From: Gammaproteobacteria bacterium | GTDB taxonomy: Bacteria > Pseudomonadota > Gammaproteobacteria > Granulosicoccales > Granulosicoccaceae | DNA length: 17,635 bases | NCBI GenBank assembly: GCA_019634245.1 | Contig: JAHQVR010000341.1 | Location: 1 to 17,635, forward strand | Direction of reading: 5' to 3' | In this document: positions 1 to 8,467 of the stretch, one piece after another | Position numbering within the stretch: position 1 is the first letter of the stretch | Layout: each line of letters begins with the position of its first letter | The notes under the pieces: generated by a model | Databases searched by the model: none | Seen by the model: only the letters and a program-made list of their open reading frames with translations | What the model was told of the DNA's origin: nothing | Program-made: the position numbers and the translations under genes

Positions 1-27
1 AATTGGTAGCGGGGGCAGGATTCGAAC
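1..27 (-). repeat. Partial duplicate of the initiator tRNA 3' end
   Basis: These 27 bases are identical to 109-135, which cover the 3' end of the complete initiator tRNA: T loop, 3' T-stem strand, 3' acceptor strand, CCA and two bases beyond. The copy stops inside the T loop. What lies next to it does not restore the 5' T-stem strand, and no 5' acceptor strand is visible upstream on the minus strand, so this is not a tRNA gene. The match runs to the window edge and may continue past it. The two copies start 108 bp apart. It could be a relic of recombination at the tRNA 3' end (a classic integrase target) or of a broken tandem tRNA duplication. Confidence 0.85.
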
Positions 28-41
28 GGGGCCGCCCAGGT

Positions 42-58
42 CTGCGACTAGGTCGCAG
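42..58 (-). repeat. Perfect 7-bp inverted repeat made of tRNA-like sequence
   Basis: CTGCGAC (42-48) and GTCGCAG (52-58) flank a three-base loop and could form a tight GC-rich hairpin about 54 bases after the tRNA 3' end. No T-run follows on the minus strand, so it does not look like an intrinsic terminator. Both arms resemble the T-arm region of the tRNA: the left arm matches the plus-strand tRNA sequence and 51-62 (GGTCGCAGGTTC) is an inverted copy of 132-143. It could act as a processing or pausing hairpin or be a by-product of a template-switch event. Confidence 0.6.
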
Positions 59-108
59 GTTCCGGCATCGCGCTGCATCGTGAAGATAGCGATTACGTGT
101 GCTGTGTT

Positions 109-135
109 AATTGGTAGCGGGGGCAGGATTCGAAC
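109..135 (-). repeat. Second copy of the 27-bp direct repeat, inside the intact tRNA
   Basis: This is the resident copy of the direct repeat found at 1-27. It covers the last 24 bases of the initiator tRNA gene, including encoded CCA, plus three flanking bases. It is listed so that the pair can be examined together. Confidence 0.85.
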
Positions 136-188
136 CTGCGACCTTCGGGTTATGAGCCCGACGAGCTGCCAGACTGCTCCACCCCGCA
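112..188 (-). tRNA. metY: Initiator tRNA-fMet (CAU), metY-like
   Basis: The 77-nt cloverleaf includes encoded CCA. Anticodon CAT lies at 152-154. Initiator marks are visible: three consecutive G-C pairs (GGG/CCC) at the base of the anticodon stem next to loop CTCATAA, a D arm and variable loop nearly identical to E. coli tRNA-fMet, and no Watson-Crick pair at positions 1-72. Here 1-72 is T opposite T, where E. coli has C opposite A; the other six acceptor pairs are intact. In E. coli the metY gene opens the metY-rimP-nusA-infB operon, and this gene points off the left edge with the same syntenic neighbours behind it, so rimP probably lies just outside the window. Confidence 0.96.
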
Positions 189-199
189 CCGGCTCGGCT

Positions 200-228
200 A
201 TTATAGGGATCGCTTATTTAAGTTTCAA
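200..228 (-). promoter_or_regulatory. Sigma70 promoter of the initiator tRNA
   Basis: On the minus strand a -35 box TTGAAA (223-228) and a perfect -10 box TATAAT (200-205) are separated by 17 bp. The GC-rich discriminator AGCCGAGC follows, a type common at stringently controlled stable-RNA promoters. Transcription should begin around 192-194, giving a leader of only about 5 bases before the mature tRNA. The -35 box overlaps the cysQ stop codon (225-227), so the promoter is partly embedded in the end of that gene. Confidence 0.85.
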
Positions 229-1016
229 GCAGATACAGGATTTATCTGCACGTTTCCTTGAGCGACGAAAGCGCCGTTTCGATAGTCTGGCTTGCCATAG
301 ACAAAGTCTGTATCGTCAGGCTGCGTCACACGACCACCTGCGGCTCTTAGCACCGCGTCTCCAGCCGCTGTATCCCATTCCATCGTTGGCCCGAAGCGGG
401 GGTATACGTCTGCTTCACCAGCTGCAACCAAACAGAATTTCAGTGATGAACCAATAGACACAGTATCGACAATCCCGTGTTGGCTTAACCAATTGTCGGT
501 TGCCTCATCTCGATGAGACAGACTGGCCACAGCCACCGCACCAGATATCGGCACCTTACGAATTTCAATACTACGACGCGTGCCCTTATAGTACTCGGTT
601 GCACCATGCCCAGATGCGCCGACAAACAATCGATCTATCGCCGGTGCAAACACGACACCTAATACGGGTACGCCGTTTTCAACCAAAGCAATGTTGACCG
701 TAAAAGAACCTGCACCATCGCGCTTGAGAAACTCCTTTGTTCCATCCAATGGATCGACTAAGAAAAATTGGTCAGGTGCAGAGACCGAATGACTTTGCGC
801 ATTCTCCTCCGATATCACTGTCATATCAGGGGCGAGTTCTGCCAACGCAGGTAATATCACAGCCTCAGCCGCGGTATCCGCTAAGGTCACCGGAGAACCA
901 TCACTTTTTTCTTCAGCTTCCGGATCAGAGGCATAGATCTCCATGATTCGTGCACCCGCTTCACGAGCCGTATGCTGGAGCGATTTTAAGTAAGCCTCAA
1001 CGTCGATGGTTATCAT
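225..1016 (-). CDS. cysQ: 3'(2'),5'-bisphosphate nucleotidase CysQ
   Basis: A protein of 263 residues in the inositol monophosphatase-like, Mg2+-dependent, Li+-sensitive phosphatase family. It should hydrolyse 3'-phosphoadenosine 5'-phosphate (PAP) to AMP in the cytoplasm, removing a by-product of sulfate assimilation. Visible metal-site motifs are the acidic pair in VISEEN (near residues 68-72), DPLDGTKEF (88-96) and WDTAAGDA (214-221) before a glycine turn. Length is close to E. coli CysQ (about 246). ATG is supported by AGGA seven bases upstream. It follows nuoN after 121 bp without a visible terminator, so read-through from the nuo operon is possible; a weak promoter candidate is listed separately. 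A less specific inositol-phosphatase-like activity is the main alternative. Confidence 0.93.
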   Translation of the reverse strand: MITIDVEAYLKSLQHTAREAGARIMEIYASDPEAEEKSDGSPVTLADTAAEAVILPALAELAPDMTVISEENAQSHSVSAPDQFFLVDPLDGTKEFLKRDGAGSFTVNIALVENGVPVLGVVFAPAIDRLFVGASGHGATEYYKGTRRSIEIRKVPISGAVAVASLSHRDEATDNWLSQHGIVDTVSIGSSLKFCLVAAGEADVYPRFGPTMEWDTAAGDAVLRAAGGRVTQPDDTDFVYGKPDYRNGAFVAQGNVQINPVSA

Positions 1017-1035
1017 GATGCATTCCTAATTGGCA

Positions 1036-1064
1036 TTAATAATTCCTGAGGGCTGTTAACCCAA
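1036..1064 (-). promoter_or_regulatory. Weak candidate promoter for cysQ
   Basis: On the minus strand TTGGGT (1059-1064) and TATTAA (1036-1041) are 17 bp apart and 20 bp before the cysQ ATG. Matches to consensus are only 3/6 and 4/6, and the leader would be very short. The rest of the 121 bp gap between nuoN and cysQ shows no hairpin followed by a T-run. Confidence 0.2.
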
Positions 1065-1137
1065 CCCTGATCACTCACGCACAGCCAGTGCTCAGAGCAT
1101 AGTGTTTCAAAATGTTAATTGCTGTGATATGTCGAAA

Positions 1138-2562
1138 TTAAGCAAATGCTGCGATACAGGCACTCATGATCAAACCTGGAAACAGGCCAAGAACCACCAC
1201 CGCCACGGCGTTCACAGCCAACCCTGCACTGACATCCGGAGCGGCAACCACCTCATCAACATTGACTGGATCATCAAAGTACATCAACTTGATAACCCGC
1301 AAATAATAGAAGGCCCCGATGACCGACATCGCTACCCCAACGATAGCTAACCAGACAAAATCGGCACTGATTGCAGCTTTTAGCACGGACAATTTTGCGT
1401 AAAAGCCCACCACCGGAGGAACACCGGCTAGTGAAATCATGGCGAGCATCATCACAACGGCGAGCAAACTGTTTCTTTTGGCAAGCCCTGTCAGATCATC
1501 AAGCATAACCGCTTCATAACCACCGCGGGACAGTACAAGAACCACACCAAAAGCAGCTAAGGTAGTGAACGCATAGGTAATGGCATAAAACATCGCAGCA
1601 CTGTAGCCGGCTGCGTCGGCACTAATAATACCTAGCAGCAGAAAACCCACGTGAGAGATGGTGCTGTATCCCAACATTCGCTTTATGTTGGTTTGAGCAA
1701 TCGCAACAAGGTTACCCACAATCATAGAAAGTGCCGCTATGATCGCCAACATCATTTGCCAATCCAACGACAATGTCTCCAAGCCATTGACGAGCAATCG
1801 AATGATCATCGCGAATGCAGCAATTTTTGGGGCGGTCGCTATGAATAGTGCGACTGAGGTGGGTGCGCCATCGTACACATCTGGCACCCACATATGAAAG
1901 GGCACGGCCCCCAGCTTAAACGCGATACCAACAATAACAAACACAAGGCCAAATCGGGCACCGGTGCTACGCTGTTCACCACCAGAAAGAATATCTTTAA
2001 TTGTCGCCAGATCTAGAGAACCTGTTGCGCCATATATCATCGACATACCATAGAGCAACATCCCCGACGCTAAAGCGCCGAGTACAAAGTATTTCATCGC
2101 CGCTTCAGAAGCACCACTGTTACTACGATATAAACCCACCATGGCATACAGCGACAGCGCTAAGAGTTCCAGGCCTAGATACACCGTGAGCATGTTGATT
2201 GCCGATACCATGACCATCATTCCGGTTACCGCAAACAGACCAAGCACGTAGTATTCGCCATTGGCTATGCGACGTGTGGCAAGGTAATCCCTTGAATACA
2301 GAAACCCACCCATCGCGACCACAATAATCCAACTTTTGAGTACAACACTCATTGGGTCGATACCGTAAGCACCTCTAAATCCGCTAATGGTGCCACTGCC
2401 CAGCTGACTCAAACTCAGCACTAAAGTGGCGGCCAAAGATGCCTGTGCAAGCCAATAGGTTATTCGCCGATTCTCTTCGGGAATGAAAAGCCCGACCAAC
2501 AACACCGCCGATGTGGCTATCAGCATGAAGATTTCAGGCGTCGCTATTGAAAGATTGTCCAT
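1138..2562 (-). CDS. nuoN: NADH-quinone oxidoreductase subunit N (antiporter-like)
   Basis: An inner-membrane subunit of complex I, 474 residues, close to the usual length of about 480. It is one of three antiporter-like proton-pumping subunits and is hydrophobic end to end. Residues matching known channel positions are Glu132 in YLGLELLALSLY, Lys157 in AAMKYF, Lys216 in AFKLGAVPFHMWVPDVYDGAP and Lys246 in TAPKIA. ATG is nine bases after the nuoM stop, with TAGG eight bases upstream as ribosome site. It is the last nuo gene; 121 bp separates it from cysQ. Confidence 0.97.
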   Translation of the reverse strand: MDNLSIATPEIFMLIATSAVLLVGLFIPEENRRITYWLAQASLAATLVLSLSQLGSGTISGFRGAYGIDPMSVVLKSWIIVVAMGGFLYSRDYLATRRIANGEYYVLGLFAVTGMMVMVSAINMLTVYLGLELLALSLYAMVGLYRSNSGASEAAMKYFVLGALASGMLLYGMSMIYGATGSLDLATIKDILSGGEQRSTGARFGLVFVIVGIAFKLGAVPFHMWVPDVYDGAPTSVALFIATAPKIAAFAMIIRLLVNGLETLSLDWQMMLAIIAALSMIVGNLVAIAQTNIKRMLGYSTISHVGFLLLGIISADAAGYSAAMFYAITYAFTTLAAFGVVLVLSRGGYEAVMLDDLTGLAKRNSLLAVVMMLAMISLAGVPPVVGFYAKLSVLKAAISADFVWLAIVGVAMSVIGAFYYLRVIKLMYFDDPVNVDEVVAAPDVSAGLAVNAVAVVVLGLFPGLIMSACIAAFA

Positions 2563-2571
2563 GGGTTCGGC

Positions 2572-4062
2572 CTAGTACTTCGAGATGGAGATGTGTTGCA
2601 CAAGATTTTCAACCGAAACATGCATCATGTCGGCAAGCATATCGGGCCAAACGCCCACTAGCAGAACAAACACAGCAAGTATTGCCAGCATCCAGAATTC
2701 GCGACGATTGATATCGATCAAGCCCTCTACCTTTTCGTTGGCCACTGCACCAAAGATTACGCGCTTGATCATCCACAGCGTATAGGCAGCACCCAGTATT
2801 AACGTTAGGGCTGCCAAAAAGGCAATCCAAAAATTGGTTTTAAAGCTTGCGAGTATGACCATGAACTCGCCAACAAACCCCGAGGTTCCAGGAAGCCCCG
2901 CGTTAGCCATCGCAAAGAAGACAATAAAGGCGCCGAATATCGGCATCTTGTTGATCACACCACCATAGTCTTTGATCTGACGAGAGTGAATACGATCGTA
3001 CATAACACCCACACACAGAAACATCGCCGCCGAAATGAAACCGTGTGAAATCATTTGCATCATTGCACCTTCAATACCCAGCGCCACACCCTGCGTATCG
3101 CCCTTCCCGATCAAAATAAACGCGATAAATATACCTAACGTCACGAAACCCATATGCGATATAGATGAGTAGGCGATGAGCTTTTTCATATCCTGCTGCG
3201 CCAGTGCTACAAACCCGATGTAGACCACCGCAATCAAAGAGATGGCAATCATAAAGCCGTCCAAGGCCTCGCTTGCATCCGGCACGATCGGTAAACTGAA
3301 TCGAAGAAATCCATAGCCACCCATCTTCAACATGATGGCAGCCAGTACGGCCGACCCTGCTGTTGGGGCTTCCACGTGCGCATCAGGTAACCAAGTGTGC
3401 ACTGGCCACATCGGAATTTTCACTGCAAAAGCTGCAAAGAACGCCAGAAAGATCCAGAACTGAGGTCGCTCTGCAATCTCGAGTGTGTGCATTCCGAGAA
3501 TATTGAAGGTACCACCCATTCGGTATAAATAAATTAATGCGACCAGCATGAAGACGGAACCAAGGAACGTATAGAGAAAGAACTTAATGGTGGCATAGAC
3601 ACGATTCGGCCCACCCCAAATCCCAATGATTAGAAACATCGGTATTAACGTGGCTTCGAAGAAGATGTAAAACAAAATGGCATCTAGAGAGGCGAACACA
3701 CCGACCATCAGACCGGTCATGATTTGAAACGCGCCCATATACATCGCAGCCCGGTCTTTTATCACTTCCCAGGCAGATATGACCACGATGACGTTGATCA
3801 GTGTGGTGAGCAAAATCAACGGCGCAGAAATGCCGTCAACTCCTAAGCTGTAGTTGATATCAAATCCGGGCAGCCATGCGGCATTTTCAACAAACTGCAT
3901 CGTAGCGGTTGAGTTATCGAAGCCAAAGTACAACGGTAAGCTCAACAAAAAAGTCAGAACCGATACACCAAGCGCTGCCGGACGGCACGACCGATCACCG
4001 ATGGCAATGATCGCCAGACCTGCCAGTATGGGCAGCCAGATTATCAGGCTAAGAGTGGGCAT
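2572..4062 (-). CDS. nuoM: NADH-quinone oxidoreductase subunit M (antiporter-like)
   Basis: The second antiporter-like membrane subunit of complex I, 496 residues, typical for the family (about 500). Conserved channel residues are visible: Glu136 in FFEATLIPMF, Lys215 in AVKIPMWPVHTWLPDAH, the segment EAPTAGSAVLAAIMLKMGGYG (231-251), and a second helix region with QQDMKKLIAYSSISHMG. ATG lies 14 bp after the nuoL stop, with a weak AGG ribosome site about ten bases upstream; translation is probably coupled to nuoL. The sequence is intact and ordinary for the family. Confidence 0.97.
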   Translation of the reverse strand: MPTLSLIIWLPILAGLAIIAIGDRSCRPAALGVSVLTFLLSLPLYFGFDNSTATMQFVENAAWLPGFDINYSLGVDGISAPLILLTTLINVIVVISAWEVIKDRAAMYMGAFQIMTGLMVGVFASLDAILFYIFFEATLIPMFLIIGIWGGPNRVYATIKFFLYTFLGSVFMLVALIYLYRMGGTFNILGMHTLEIAERPQFWIFLAFFAAFAVKIPMWPVHTWLPDAHVEAPTAGSAVLAAIMLKMGGYGFLRFSLPIVPDASEALDGFMIAISLIAVVYIGFVALAQQDMKKLIAYSSISHMGFVTLGIFIAFILIGKGDTQGVALGIEGAMMQMISHGFISAAMFLCVGVMYDRIHSRQIKDYGGVINKMPIFGAFIVFFAMANAGLPGTSGFVGEFMVILASFKTNFWIAFLAALTLILGAAYTLWMIKRVIFGAVANEKVEGLIDINRREFWMLAILAVFVLLVGVWPDMLADMMHVSVENLVQHISISKY

Positions 4063-4076
4063 TCGCTATACGCCTA

Positions 4077-6029
4077 TCAACTAAACAAAAACCAGGTCAT
4101 CAACGCCAGCAAACCAATAATCATGGCAAATGCATAGTGGAACAGATAACCGGTTTGAACAAATCGGGTAACACCAGACAACAGTCCAATGCCTTTTGCA
4201 GAACCATTAACCATCACGCCATCAATGATTTTCTGATCACCCTTTTCCCATAGCGCTTTGCCCACGCCAACACTACCGGCGGCAAAGACCGCCTGGTTGA
4301 CATCGTCAAAGCCATATTTGTTTTCAAGTAAGCGATGCAAGCCACTAAAGCGCGTTGCTATTCGTTGAGGGATTTCCGGCGCCACCATGTATAGGTAGTA
4401 AGCAGCAGCAACACCAGCTGCAGCCAGATACAACGCAGGCGTTGCGAAGGCATGGAACATAAATGAGATCGGTCCGTGATATTTCTCACCCACAGCCGCG
4501 ATCACGTCGTGTTCTTGAGCAACAGTGATAACCCCATCGAAGAAGTCACCAAACACGACCGTGCTGACGGTGAATATACCAATCAGTACTGAAGGCACCG
4601 CGAGCAAAATCAATGGCCAGGTTACGACACCCGGTGGTTCGTGCGCGTGCTCAGCGGTGTGTTTATCCATACGCGTTTCACCATGAAACACTAAGAAGAA
4701 CATACGAAACGAATAAAACGCCGTAACAAACACACCGAGCAACACAGCCCAGTAGGCAATTCCAGCGCCTGGAATCGTTGATGCATGCACCGCTTCAATA
4801 ATGACGTCCTTGGAATAAAATCCAGACAAGCCCGGAAAACCGATCAGCGCCAGGGAACCAATTAACGAAGTCCAGTATGTGATAGGCAGATATTTTTTAA
4901 GCCCACCCATTTTGCGTATATCTTGCTCGTGATGCAGGGCGATAATCACTGAGCCAGCGGCCAAGAACAGTAACGCTTTAAAAAAGGCATGTGTCATCAG
5001 ATGAAAAATGGCGGCCGAGTAAGCTGACACACCCAACGCAACCGTCATATAACCCAGTTGTGACAACGTGGAATACGCCACAACACGTTTAATGTCGTTT
5101 TGCACAATCCCCACCAACCCCATGAAAAAGGCAGTAAGAGAGCCGATGATCAGTACAAAGCTCAAAGCGGCTTCAGAAAATTCGAACAGGGGCGACATTC
5201 TGGCGACCATAAAAATACCGGCGGTTACCATGGTCGCGGCATGAATCAATGCCGATATAGGCGTAGGACCTTCCATAGAATCGGGCAACCAGACATGCAA
5301 TGGAACTTGCGCCGACTTACCCATCGCACCCACGAACAACAAAATACACGCAACGCTGATCACGCTCCATTCTACCGACCCAAAGATCGCGATGGACTCA
5401 CCTGCCAAGTTAGGAGCTGCGCTAAACGCATCGGTGTAGGACAGGCTGTTGGTATACATAACAATACAAGCGATGCCGAGCACGAAGCCAAAATCGCCCA
5501 CTCGATTCACCAGAAAAGCTTTCATATTGGCAAAGATCGCTGTTTCCTTGGTGTACCAAAAACCAATCAAAAGATAAGACACCAGACCAACTGCCTCCCA
5601 GCCAAAAAAGAGTTGGAGGAAGTTATTCGACATCACCAGCATCAACATTGAAAAAGTGAACAGCGAGATATAACTGAAAAAGCGCTGGTAGCCGGGATCT
5701 TCGTGCATATATCCAATGGTGTAAATGTGCACCATCAAAGACACAAAGGTGACAACCAGCATCATCAACACCGTGAGCTTGTCCACCAAAAACCCAATTT
5801 CGAAGGTGATTCCGCCACTGACCATCCAAACGTAGAGCGATTCATTAAACACCGGTGCATCACCGATGATGACTTTAAAAAAGGCCACCACCGATAATAA
5901 GAACGAAAAACCAACACCGGCAATCGTGACTCGATGGGAGTTGGCACGGCCTAGCTTTTTACCAAAAAAACCTGCTGCAATGGCTGCAGCCAACGGTGCT
6001 AGAGGTATCAGGGTATAAAGAAACTTCAC
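4077..6029 (-). CDS. nuoL: NADH-quinone oxidoreductase subunit L (antiporter-like)
   Basis: The distal antiporter-like membrane subunit of complex I, 650 residues. It carries Glu145 in GWEAVGLVSYLLIGFW, Asp179 in NRVGDFGF, Lys238 in MGKSAQVPLHVWLPDSMEGP and the ALIHAATMVTAG helix (260-271), matching proton-channel positions known in E. coli NuoL. The region after residue about 500 should hold the long lateral helix that clamps NuoM and NuoN, ending in a last membrane helix near the C terminus. The start is GTG, with AAGGG eight bases upstream, five bases after the nuoK stop; MKFLYTLIPLAPL is a typical N terminus. Confidence 0.97.
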   Translation of the reverse strand: MKFLYTLIPLAPLAAAIAAGFFGKKLGRANSHRVTIAGVGFSFLLSVVAFFKVIIGDAPVFNESLYVWMVSGGITFEIGFLVDKLTVLMMLVVTFVSLMVHIYTIGYMHEDPGYQRFFSYISLFTFSMLMLVMSNNFLQLFFGWEAVGLVSYLLIGFWYTKETAIFANMKAFLVNRVGDFGFVLGIACIVMYTNSLSYTDAFSAAPNLAGESIAIFGSVEWSVISVACILLFVGAMGKSAQVPLHVWLPDSMEGPTPISALIHAATMVTAGIFMVARMSPLFEFSEAALSFVLIIGSLTAFFMGLVGIVQNDIKRVVAYSTLSQLGYMTVALGVSAYSAAIFHLMTHAFFKALLFLAAGSVIIALHHEQDIRKMGGLKKYLPITYWTSLIGSLALIGFPGLSGFYSKDVIIEAVHASTIPGAGIAYWAVLLGVFVTAFYSFRMFFLVFHGETRMDKHTAEHAHEPPGVVTWPLILLAVPSVLIGIFTVSTVVFGDFFDGVITVAQEHDVIAAVGEKYHGPISFMFHAFATPALYLAAAGVAAAYYLYMVAPEIPQRIATRFSGLHRLLENKYGFDDVNQAVFAAGSVGVGKALWEKGDQKIIDGVMVNGSAKGIGLLSGVTRFVQTGYLFHYAFAMIIGLLALMTWFLFS

Positions 6030-6034
6030 TGGAT

Positions 6035-6340
6035 CTACCCTTTTAGTTCGTCAAGGTCAGAGACATTGATAGTTTGCCGGTTGCGGAATAACACCACTAA
6101 TATCGCCAACCCGATGGCTGCCTCAGCTGCCGCTACTGTCAATATAAAAAACACAAAGATCTGCCCAGCCGCATCATCGAGAAAATAGGAGAAGGCCACA
6201 AAGTTTATATTCACTGACAGCAACATCAACTCAATCGACATCAACAATATGATGACGTTTTTGCGGTTCAGAAAAATACCGACGACACTTAGGCAAAACA
6301 GAATAGCGCCTAGCGCTAAGTAGTGATTCAGGCTAATCAT
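6035..6340 (-). CDS. nuoK: NADH-quinone oxidoreductase subunit K
   Basis: A small membrane subunit of 101 residues with three transmembrane helices, homologous to mitochondrial ND4L. The two membrane glutamates needed for proton transfer are present: Glu37 in MSIELML and Glu73 in [13 protein letters not shown], matching Glu36 and Glu72 in E. coli. Its ATG overlaps the nuoJ stop as ATGA, so translation should be coupled. Length is normal. Confidence 0.97.
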   Translation of the reverse strand: MISLNHYLALGAILFCLSVVGIFLNRKNVIILLMSIELMLLSVNINFVAFSYFLDDAAGQIFVFFILTVAAAEAAIGLAILVVLFRNRQTINVSDLDELKG

Positions 6341-6939
6341 CGCTTTTCCGCCGGCATGCTTACCACCCGCAATCGATCAGCTTTACTGACTTGCACCTGC
6401 TCTGACGGAGATTGATACTTGGTATCGGGGCGTCGACGCATGGTCAAAGCGATCGCTGCCACAATGGCCACTAATAAGATCACTGCTGCAACCTCAAATT
6501 GGAACAGGTAATCGCTGTACAACAACAGGCCGAGCTCCCGCGTATTGCTATAGTCGCCATCGGCGCGTACGGGGGGGACGAAATTCTCACTGGGAAAGTA
6601 ACGTCGCGTAATCAAAAACACCATTTCCACGAGCATGACCACACCGACAAAAATTCCCACCGGCAAATACCTGACAAACCCTTCCCGCAGCGGTGCCACG
6701 TTCACATCGAGCATCATGACCACAAACAGGAACAACACCATCACCGCACCGACGTACACCAATACCAAAGTAATGGCCAAAAATTCCGCTTCCAACAACA
6801 ACCAAATCGCCGAGCAGTTAAAGAAGGTCAGTACCAGGAACATAGCCGCATGCACAGGATTACGCACGGTAATAACACAAGTGGCAGACACCACCAATAT
6901 GGCGGCGAATAAATAAAATAAAAAGATTTCGAAGTTCAC
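6337..6939 (-). CDS. nuoJ: NADH-quinone oxidoreductase subunit J
   Basis: A membrane subunit of 200 residues with five predicted helices, homologous to ND6. The family signature [20 protein letters not shown] (50-69) covers the third helix, which carries the conserved tyrosine and glycine thought to change conformation during the pump cycle. A loop of about 35 residues (112-146) joins the last two helices, and the C-terminal 30 residues are basic and soluble. The start is GTG with AGGA about ten bases upstream, 12 bp after nuoI. The stop overlaps nuoK by four bases. Confidence 0.96.
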   Translation of the reverse strand: MNFEIFLFYLFAAILVVSATCVITVRNPVHAAMFLVLTFFNCSAIWLLLEAEFLAITLVLVYVGAVMVLFLFVVMMLDVNVAPLREGFVRYLPVGIFVGVVMLVEMVFLITRRYFPSENFVPPVRADGDYSNTRELGLLLYSDYLFQFEVAAVILLVAIVAAIALTMRRRPDTKYQSPSEQVQVSKADRLRVVSMPAEKR

Positions 6940-6951
6940 GTTAGTAAAGTC

Positions 6952-7443
6952 CTATCGAAACGCTGCATCGGCAGAGCGATCCGCCGCAATCTGTGCTTCG
7001 TACCTATCACCGATCGCCAACAATTTATCTTTTGTCATGATTTGTTCACCCCGGTTTTCAAAATGGTATTCGAAGATTCTTGTTTCAACGATTGAATCGA
7101 CGGGGCAGGCCTCTTCACAGAACCCACAAAAAATACATTTGAATAAATCAATGTCGTATCGAGTAGTCCGGCGAGTGCCATCATCACGTTGTTCAGAATC
7201 GATGGTAATCGCCAGTGCTGGGCAGACTGCTTCGCAGAGCTTACAGGCAATACAACGTTCCTCACCGTTGGGATAGCGGCGCAGCGCGTGCAAGCCACGA
7301 AACCGTGGGGACTGCGGCGTTTTCTCTTCAGGGTATGAAATCGTAACGCTCTTGGATATGAAGTACCGACCCGTCAACCGCATACCCTTGAGCAGCTCCC
7401 ACAGCGTAAAGCTCTTGAGATAGTCTTTAATGTTCGACGTCAT
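6952..7443 (-). CDS. nuoI: NADH-quinone oxidoreductase subunit I (two 4Fe-4S)
   Basis: A ferredoxin-like subunit of 163 residues in the connecting arm. Two 4Fe-4S motifs carry clusters N6a and N6b: Cys64, 67, 70, 74 ([12 protein letters not shown]) and Cys103, 106, 109, 113 ([12 protein letters not shown]). They pass electrons from NuoG to NuoB. The N-terminal stretch is an amphipathic segment ([18 protein letters not shown]) that lies on the membrane arm. At 163 residues it has the usual alpha/beta/gammaproteobacterial length, shorter than the 180 of E. coli. ATG is 16 bp after nuoH, with GAGG ten bases upstream. Confidence 0.97.
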   Translation of the reverse strand: MTSNIKDYLKSFTLWELLKGMRLTGRYFISKSVTISYPEEKTPQSPRFRGLHALRRYPNGEERCIACKLCEAVCPALAITIDSEQRDDGTRRTTRYDIDLFKCIFCGFCEEACPVDSIVETRIFEYHFENRGEQIMTKDKLLAIGDRYEAQIAADRSADAAFR

Positions 7444-7459
7444 GCTGACATTGCCTCGG

Positions 7460-8467
7460 TTAGGCTCTTATCTGGAACCAAGGTCCCAGCTCAAAATAGA
7501 TGGCAAACCCCACCACAGCGATCCAGACGATGGTCACAGGAATAAACACCTTCCAACCCAAACGCATGATCTGATCGTATCGATAGCGTGGAAACGTGGC
7601 GCGAAACCACAAGAATAAAAACAACATTGCGCAGGTTTTGATAATGAACCAATGCAATCCATCTCCGAAGCCTGAAATCGGAGATAACCAACCGCCTAGG
7701 AACATCACAGCGGTTAGGGCCGCGATCATAATCATGTTGGCGTATTCAGCCAGGAAGAACAGCGCGAAGGCCATGCCCGAATAATCGACATGAAAACCAG
7801 CCACAATTTCAGATTCCCCTTCGGCTACATCAAACGGTGCACGATTGGTCTCCGCAACACCAGAGATAAAATACACCACGGCCAGGGGTAGCAGAGGCAA
7901 CCAGAACCATCGGAATAAACCGCCTTCCTGCGCGCGAACTATGTCACCTAAGTTCAAACTACCAGCCACCATCAGTACACCGATCAGAGCAAAGCCCATT
8001 GCGATTTCATACGCGACAATTTGTGCCGCCGAACGCATGGCTCCTAAGAACGCATATTTAGAATTTGAGGCCCAACCGGCGATGATGACGCCATAAACAC
8101 CCAACGAAGTCATCGCCAGGATGTACAACAGCCCAGCATTCACATCGGCCAACACCAAACCTTCGGAAAATGGCATCACCGCCCATGCTGCGAACGCTGG
8201 AGCCAGTGACAACACTGGCGCTACTAAAAACAAAAACCGCGATGAGTTTGTCGGGACGATGACTTCTTTGAACATCAGTTTGAAGACATCGGCAAACGGT
8301 TGACCTAAACCTTTCCAACCCACACGATTCGGCCCCACTCGAACCTGCATCGAACCGATAACTTTACGCTCAGCAAGCGTCAGGTAGGCCACCGATAGAA
8401 TCAAGGGCACCAAAATCAAAACGATTTTGAGGAGCGTAACAACCGTTAGGATGAGCCCATCGATCAT
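7460..8467 (-). CDS. nuoH: NADH-quinone oxidoreductase subunit H
   Basis: A membrane subunit of 335 residues homologous to ND1; it forms much of the quinone chamber and the first proton path together with NuoB and NuoD. Signatures are [20 protein letters not shown] (31-50), [22 protein letters not shown] (137-158), [20 protein letters not shown] (206-225) with its charged loop, EYANMI (241-246) and the C-terminal [18 protein letters not shown] (289-306). The ATG overlaps the nuoG stop as ATGA, with GAGG about ten bases upstream inside nuoG. Confidence 0.97.
   Translation of the reverse strand: MIDGLILTVVTLLKIVLILVPLILSVAYLTLAERKVIGSMQVRVGPNRVGWKGLGQPFADVFKLMFKEVIVPTNSSRFLFLVAPVLSLAPAFAAWAVMPFSEGLVLADVNAGLLYILAMTSLGVYGVIIAGWASNSKYAFLGAMRSAAQIVAYEIAMGFALIGVLMVAGSLNLGDIVRAQEGGLFRWFWLPLLPLAVVYFISGVAETNRAPFDVAEGESEIVAGFHVDYSGMAFALFFLAEYANMIMIAALTAVMFLGGWLSPISGFGDGLHWFIIKTCAMLFLFLWFRATFPRYRYDQIMRLGWKVFIPVTIVWIAVVGFAIYFELGPWFQIRA

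Noticed and set aside
1..111. A second tRNA gene at the left edge
   Set aside because: Only the 3' end is present; the 5' T-stem strand, anticodon arm, D arm and 5' acceptor strand are missing.
80..457. Open frame of 125 codons on the plus strand over the tRNA and the end of cysQ
   Set aside because: It reads antisense through an intact tRNA and a conserved gene, which is a well-known source of spurious proteins; no ribosome site or family motif.
5100..5651. Open frame of 183 codons on the plus strand inside nuoL
   Set aside because: Antisense shadow of a strongly conserved gene; composition rich in His, Gln and Arg reflects reversed membrane-protein codons.
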